From an uncultured Prevotellaceae bacterium (lineage in GTDB: Bacteria > Bacteroidota > Bacteroidia > Bacteroidales > Bacteroidaceae): a stretch of DNA of 11,127 nt. The stretch covers positions 1-11,127 of the forward strand of contig CAMHPM010000030.1 in assembly GCA_946187025.1 (NCBI GenBank), given 5' to 3'. Numbering within the stretch: the stretch's first letter is position 1; every line of letters begins with the position of its first letter. The notes beneath the pieces are model-generated. The model was not told where the DNA came from, did no database searches, and saw only the letters and a list, made by a program, of their open reading frames with translations. Below, piece by piece: positions 8,101-11,127 of this stretch. The position numbers and the translations under genes were made by a program.

Positions 8101-9057
8101 ATGTTGTATGTTTACAAACTCGAGAGCTTTTGTTGCTGTGTCGAGTGCCACCTCGGGCATGTCGGCATGTAGGTAGAAATCGGAAATCGTGAGGTATGTG
8201 ACAGCACGGCTATAGATCGACCCATATTGTCGGAACAGCCATAAGGCACTCTGAGCCATAACTAGTGCAAACGGGTTGAGCGAATCGGGACGCATCTCGC
8301 CCATCGAGTTTATCATGCCCTGCGACATCTTCTGCATCACACTGGCTTGCATATACACGAGATTGGCACGACGAGCTACATCCATTGCTTCCTGAAGGTC
8401 GCCCACAAGGGTGTAGTAGCGTGCCAGCTGTGCTGAGTCGGAGTTTACGATACTCATGTCGGCAGTCACTGCATGTAGTTCCTCACGACTCAGGCTGTCC
8501 TGCATGATATAGTTGTAGTAAGCACTCGATGCCATGTGAAACTCGCTCTTAGCATAGTTGAGCAAAGAGGTCTGCAATGGCGAGAGGTCGATAGGCTCGG
8601 CATCGATGCGGTGCAGCTTCTGCTCGGCTGCATTCCGATACTCGTGGAACTTCTCGTTACGTCCGGTCACATGACACACTTTCATCATTCCGACATCGGC
8701 CACCGCCTTGGTGAGCAGGCTTTTCGACATGTCGGCACTTTGTTGATAGAGCACCTGCGCACTGTCGTAATCCATAAGCATATACTGCACGAAGGCAAGG
8801 TTGGAACAAGCCACGGCCCGTCCTTCTGTGTAATCTTCAGATCGGTCGAAGGCCATCTGAGCATACAGTGCTGTGGTGTCGATACAGAGATAGCGTGTGC
8901 GATAGGCGCGCTGATTGAGGCTGTCAACCTCGCTACACAATGCGTCGTCGGTGCCGTCGATACACGACACACCGACAAGTACGACTGCACACAACAAGCC
9001 GATGATGTATGTATTCTTACCTTGTCTGCATGACTTTACGAACTTCAGTATATCCAT
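5092..9057 (-). CDS. Tandem double sensor histidine kinase with TPR-like periplasmic sensor
   Basis: This 1321-residue protein is two membrane sensor kinases in one chain. First half: membrane anchor (about 17-32), helical TPR-like periplasmic region (about 40-410), membrane helix (414-436), coiled segment, a histidine region around LHEQHIAENKR (H485/H488), and an intact HATPase with N616/N621, G1 box SDTGRG (648-653) and G2 box GFGFGL (688-693). Second half: a signal-like helix (736-752), a second periplasmic domain (about 755-895), helix 899-921, a GAF-like region (about 930-1070), a dimerisation helix with IKHETMYYP (H1110 as likely phospho-site) and a degenerate HATPase keeping N1219 but lacking the DxGxG and GxG boxes. 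I associate this architecture with Bacteroidales families catalogued as DUF5112/DUF5113, from memory. The start overlaps the cotH-type gene by 41 nt; the next ATG codon is at residue 68, past the first helix. Its partner is the regulator at 4278-5000. The ligand is unknown. Confidence 0.9.
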   Translation of the reverse strand: MDILKFVKSCRQGKNTYIIGLLCAVVLVGVSCIDGTDDALCSEVDSLNQRAYRTRYLCIDTTALYAQMAFDRSEDYTEGRAVACSNLAFVQYMLMDYDSAQVLYQQSADMSKSLLTKAVADVGMMKVCHVTGRNEKFHEYRNAAEQKLHRIDAEPIDLSPLQTSLLNYAKSEFHMASSAYYNYIMQDSLSREELHAVTADMSIVNSDSAQLARYYTLVGDLQEAMDVARRANLVYMQASVMQKMSQGMINSMGEMRPDSLNPFALVMAQSALWLFRQYGSIYSRAVTYLTISDFYLHADMPEVALDTATKALEFVNIQHRHVYGQDADFLMPYDSNQDSISTEMAWMQRGDMNSAWEWIATIREHLSMIYSSMGMKRQSDYNRNIYLDILDATRQDRQLEHQVYALEQERRSQNLLIFFVALLSVVLSVGLYLAIKRMRRTTERNYDKEMKQVDELFSRWKSDNEQLYTSMEEEEKKLDSETYLHEQHIAENKRSYIDKCTSLSLVYSITPFLDRAINELNKLQTANESSKVRAERVDYLRELIDRICLYNEVLSHWIKVRQGMVSLNIENFELQPLLDTLAKNQKSFTNKGLALTLTPTDAVVKADRALTLFMINTLLDNARKYTPSGGSIGVTACETDDYVEISVSDTGRGLSAEDIKTICNEKVYDSSRIGNADGSDDELRQQKGFGFGLMNCKGIIDKYRKTNAIFSVCTFNIESRLGEGSRFFFRLPKGVMRLSAIVLMLLASGVDAWCQPVTDSQERTDRNLILAAQYADSVYFANVDGLYDKALVFADSAINRLNAYYISQQPGGTHLLSLTPSGNAAEYADIRLWRSGFDTDYLVVLDVRNEAAIAALALKKWNVYRYNNDIYFRLYKLVTQDTSLASVSASIRKANITRQSLIILAVMLVVVGIITFLVIYYRIHLLPTFNMRQLMQFSRRLFSTTSDDVTQLAYEGVNDIKSIQGLALGVRQEGGATTMNISHNAEWQMPDELNAFMTQTLISGSEMVVSDGHVRTYPLHTEPTDDTPAVSVGVMATVQSQPSMSDSDLGIIRLMARQLATYIYYSRTRIDDQRTSIELKDDERLRAEREEQSIHIQNMVLDNCLSAIKHETMYYPSRIKQILSDIDGEPDTAQTETLSELVSYYKEVFTLLSSCASRQLTDVMFRRRTIDATSLAAYARKSMARRLKRLSADIEFEAIADDDTTLVGDRQMLEYLVDNLIAASLHTETSGRITLHISHDANMVHLVFHDERVEMTPEQLSHLFYPDNLQYDEAADRLVGVEYLVCRQIVREHDEHGLRRGCRIVAGAAQPGHKINISFTI

Positions 9058-11127
9058 TGTCGTAGGTTATCTTTTGTATTACGATGCGGGCATCAGCAGG
9101 TCCTGCTATCTTTTGTCCGTTCATGTTGTAGTAGCTCACATTGACCACGTTCGTACCTCTTGTGATGAGTTGAGGTACAACCGACACCGGCGGTTCCTGG
9201 CTGTTGTTACAGATTTGTGTCAGCATTGGTGTGAGAGCTCTGTTGGACGATTCGATGGTAATGCGGTCGAACATCACCGCACAATCGGCCCCGTCGGGAT
9301 ATCGGCCGAACGACTGCCACCGGCCCTGTGCCTTGTAGTAGAGATTATCAATCCATGATTCGTCGGCCGCCATGATGCTGATATATGCGCTGTCTGCATT
9401 CGCGAGCTTGAACGAGGCATGAATCTGTTCGGCCGGTTCGCGCCCGTCGCACCACACAAGTTTGTAGTTGTGAGGCTGAATAGTTGTGTTGCCGACAGCT
9501 GGAATCTGATATTTACGATGGTCGCCGGGGTTGTCGCTTAGGTACATACCAGCCAGGTTGATTGGCGTGTCGGTGGTGTTGTAGAGTTCTATCCAGTCGC
9601 TCTTCTTCTGGTATTCACTGATGTAAATATCGTTGACGGAGCTTACTTCGTTTATCCGGATTGGTGCCCAACCAGCCTGTATGCGCTCAGCAGCATCGGT
9701 GATGGAGTCGAAGAGTGCTGTCACGGCATAAGTCCCTGCATCAAGTTGAGAACTCAAGTCGAATTCGGCATCGGTGCAGACCACCTCGTCGTTGACCTGC
9801 CATCCGCTGAATGTATAGCCTTCGGGTGCGAGGGCCGTGAGTCGTATAGGTCCGTATGCACGTCCGTCGAACCGTCCGGCAGGTATCTCCTGACCATTGA
9901 AGATGAGTCGTGCCTGCCTGGTGTTGGCCTCGATCGAGAGGTTATACGGATTTCTAAGGCCTAATGTCTTCTGCAGGCTGTTCATCGCTGCCGTGTAGTG
10001 GCCTTTGCGGTCGGTGAGGGTGTTGATGAGGCGGTCGCGGCGGGCGGTGTTTTCAAGTCCTTCGAGCTTCAGTGCCGGTGCGATGTTTTCGGTTATTTCA
10101 TTCACAATCGGCACACATCGTTCGGGCAGGAACACCGAGCCGCCAATCAGGCAGTAGGCATCGACAAACTGTTTACGGAACGGAGCGTATGACATCATAT
10201 TCTTGAATATGACTGGCAGTTTGCCGGTTTTTGTCATAATCTGAGAGATCATGTCCGTAGAGCCGAAACATCCGTCGAGGTCGAACAGCACGACGTGTAT
10301 CTTTCCGTCGTCGGTATTTGCACGGAATCCCTTTATATTTTTCAGTCCTACGCGCAGCCAGTCGAGGTTTCCCATATAGATCTCGGCTGCCATGTAGTTG
10401 CAATACTCATCGATATCGAGTATGTCGGTAATCTGTTGCCAGATGGTAGAGTCGGTGGGATGCTGTGCCAGGTCGTTGCAAAGTTTTATCCACCGGTTGA
10501 ACACCTCCGACGTACCTGCTTTCACAATAAACTCGTCTTCCCATTGGTCAATCTCGTCGTCGCCTATTCCGTAGTTACTGTATGCGTATTTGCGGTTGCT
10601 GGCTTCGCGCAGGTTGAGCATTCCGAGATATCGGCCGTTGATGAACACATGTGAGGGTTGATATGCCTGGCAATCGATGTAGATGCCGCTGGTGCGGAGC
10701 ATCTCCTGCAGGGCTGCATCCCAGAACCGCTCATACTGGTCCTGCCCTCCGTTACGCACGAGTATATGTTTGTTTTTAATGTAAGGCTTGCACTCAAACA
10801 CTGGTGCCGTGAAGTAGTTTTCACCGTCGGGAAGCTTGTCGGCCTTCAGCTTGAACGACGATTTGTACTCCCAGTAGTCGTCGCCGTCGTTGAAACGTGT
10901 CCAACCGCCGAATATCGAGAAGTTTGCTCCCTGGTTCAACATCACCCGATACACGTTTGCCTCGCTGTCGGGCACAAGGTATTCCACATTCACGGGCCGC
11001 TCCCAATCCATGTTCTGGTTGGCCGGTGTCTTCGAGTTGTTCCATGTACGGCCGTTGGTTCCACGTACATATAAGCCGATGGTGTTGTCGAAGAAATTAT
11101 CGGGATGCGACGAAATGCTCAGTACCG
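9017..11127 (-). CDS. CotH-kinase family secreted protein with lamin-tail-like domain, 5' end outside window
   Basis: The frame is open without a stop to the right edge, so the gene is partial; 702 residues are visible, the first 38 (including GLYVRGTNGRTWNN) preceding the first in-window ATG at 11011. Numbering from that ATG: WERPVNVEYL (3-12), YLGMLNLREASNRKY (128-142, the Y-G-x-x-x-x-x-E type motif) and VVLFDLDGCFG (240-250, metal-binding DxDxxFG) identify the CotH kinase fold (about 1-355). Residues about 385-440 look like an all-beta repeat, 448-580 match a lamin-tail domain (INEVSS, DWIELYNTTDTPINLAGMYLSD), and 622-664 (VSYYNMNGQKI...VRKVMQTR) look like a C-terminal T9SS sorting tail. 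CotH of Bacillus spores is an atypical protein kinase; Bacteroidota versions are thought to be secreted, with unknown substrates. It ends 41 nt inside the sensor kinase gene, suggesting joint expression. Confidence 0.9.
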   Translation of the reverse strand, partial: VLSISSHPDNFFDNTIGLYVRGTNGRTWNNSKTPANQNMDWERPVNVEYLVPDSEANVYRVMLNQGANFSIFGGWTRFNDGDDYWEYKSSFKLKADKLPDGENYFTAPVFECKPYIKNKHILVRNGGQDQYERFWDAALQEMLRTSGIYIDCQAYQPSHVFINGRYLGMLNLREASNRKYAYSNYGIGDDEIDQWEDEFIVKAGTSEVFNRWIKLCNDLAQHPTDSTIWQQITDILDIDEYCNYMAAEIYMGNLDWLRVGLKNIKGFRANTDDGKIHVVLFDLDGCFGSTDMISQIMTKTGKLPVIFKNMMSYAPFRKQFVDAYCLIGGSVFLPERCVPIVNEITENIAPALKLEGLENTARRDRLINTLTDRKGHYTAAMNSLQKTLGLRNPYNLSIEANTRQARLIFNGQEIPAGRFDGRAYGPIRLTALAPEGYTFSGWQVNDEVVCTDAEFDLSSQLDAGTYAVTALFDSITDAAERIQAGWAPIRINEVSSVNDIYISEYQKKSDWIELYNTTDTPINLAGMYLSDNPGDHRKYQIPAVGNTTIQPHNYKLVWCDGREPAEQIHASFKLANADSAYISIMAADESWIDNLYYKAQGRWQSFGRYPDGADCAVMFDRITIESSNRALTPMLTQICNNSQEPPVSVVPQLITRGTNVVNVSYYNMNGQKIAGPADARIVIQKITYDNGYTEVRKVMQTR

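Noticed and set aside
9055..9057. Lipoprotein signal at the sensor kinase N-terminus (GVSC)
   Set aside because: The residue at -3 is Gly, not Leu/Val/Ile, and the segment works equally well as a membrane anchor of a multi-pass kinase.

Overview
The window reads as a Bacteroidota chromosome segment, most likely order Bacteroidales and plausibly Prevotellaceae-like. Three things point there: type IX secretion (T9SS) C-terminal sorting domains on two proteins, a two-component pair of a kind I associate with Bacteroidales (a very long tetratricopeptide-like sensor kinase plus a regulator with an unusual output domain), and a TAnnTTTG promoter element. GC-rich palindromic inserts inside coding sequence also fit. 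All six genes lie on the minus strand, so transcription runs from right to left. The window starts inside uvrA and ends inside a cotH-type gene.

In transcription order: (1) a 5'-truncated CotH-kinase protein with a lamin-tail-like domain and a C-terminal secretion-type tail (from the right edge to 9017). (2) A 1321-residue double sensor kinase whose start overlaps the cotH end by 41 nt (9057-5092). (3) A 240-residue response regulator (5000-4278), separated from the kinase by a 23-bp tandem repeat that begins inside the kinase's last codons. (4) A 228-residue membrane protein resembling the N-terminal part of AbgT transporters (4262-3576). (5) After a 171-nt gap with a promoter-like element and fourteen heptamer repeats, a 231-residue exported protein with a gliding-motility-associated C-terminal (T9SS type B) domain (3404-2709). 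(6) uvrA, overlapping it by 11 nt (2719 to the left edge).

The first four genes look like one signalling and envelope unit: a secreted CotH protein, a multi-pass sensor, its regulator and a small membrane protein. The type B sorting protein and uvrA form a second, translationally coupled pair, probably started from the promoter in the 3405-3575 gap.

The main oddities are these. uvrA carries an apparent 29-nt deletion that removes the second ABC signature motif and shifts the frame. uvrA also carries an in-frame 81-bp element made of nested palindromes in the linker between its two ATPase halves. The sensor contains two kinase modules in one chain, the second with a degraded ATP-binding site. 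Two unrelated short tandem repeats sit at gene boundaries. No RNA gene, CRISPR array, transposase or phage gene was seen, and no gene-free stretch exceeds about 170 nt.
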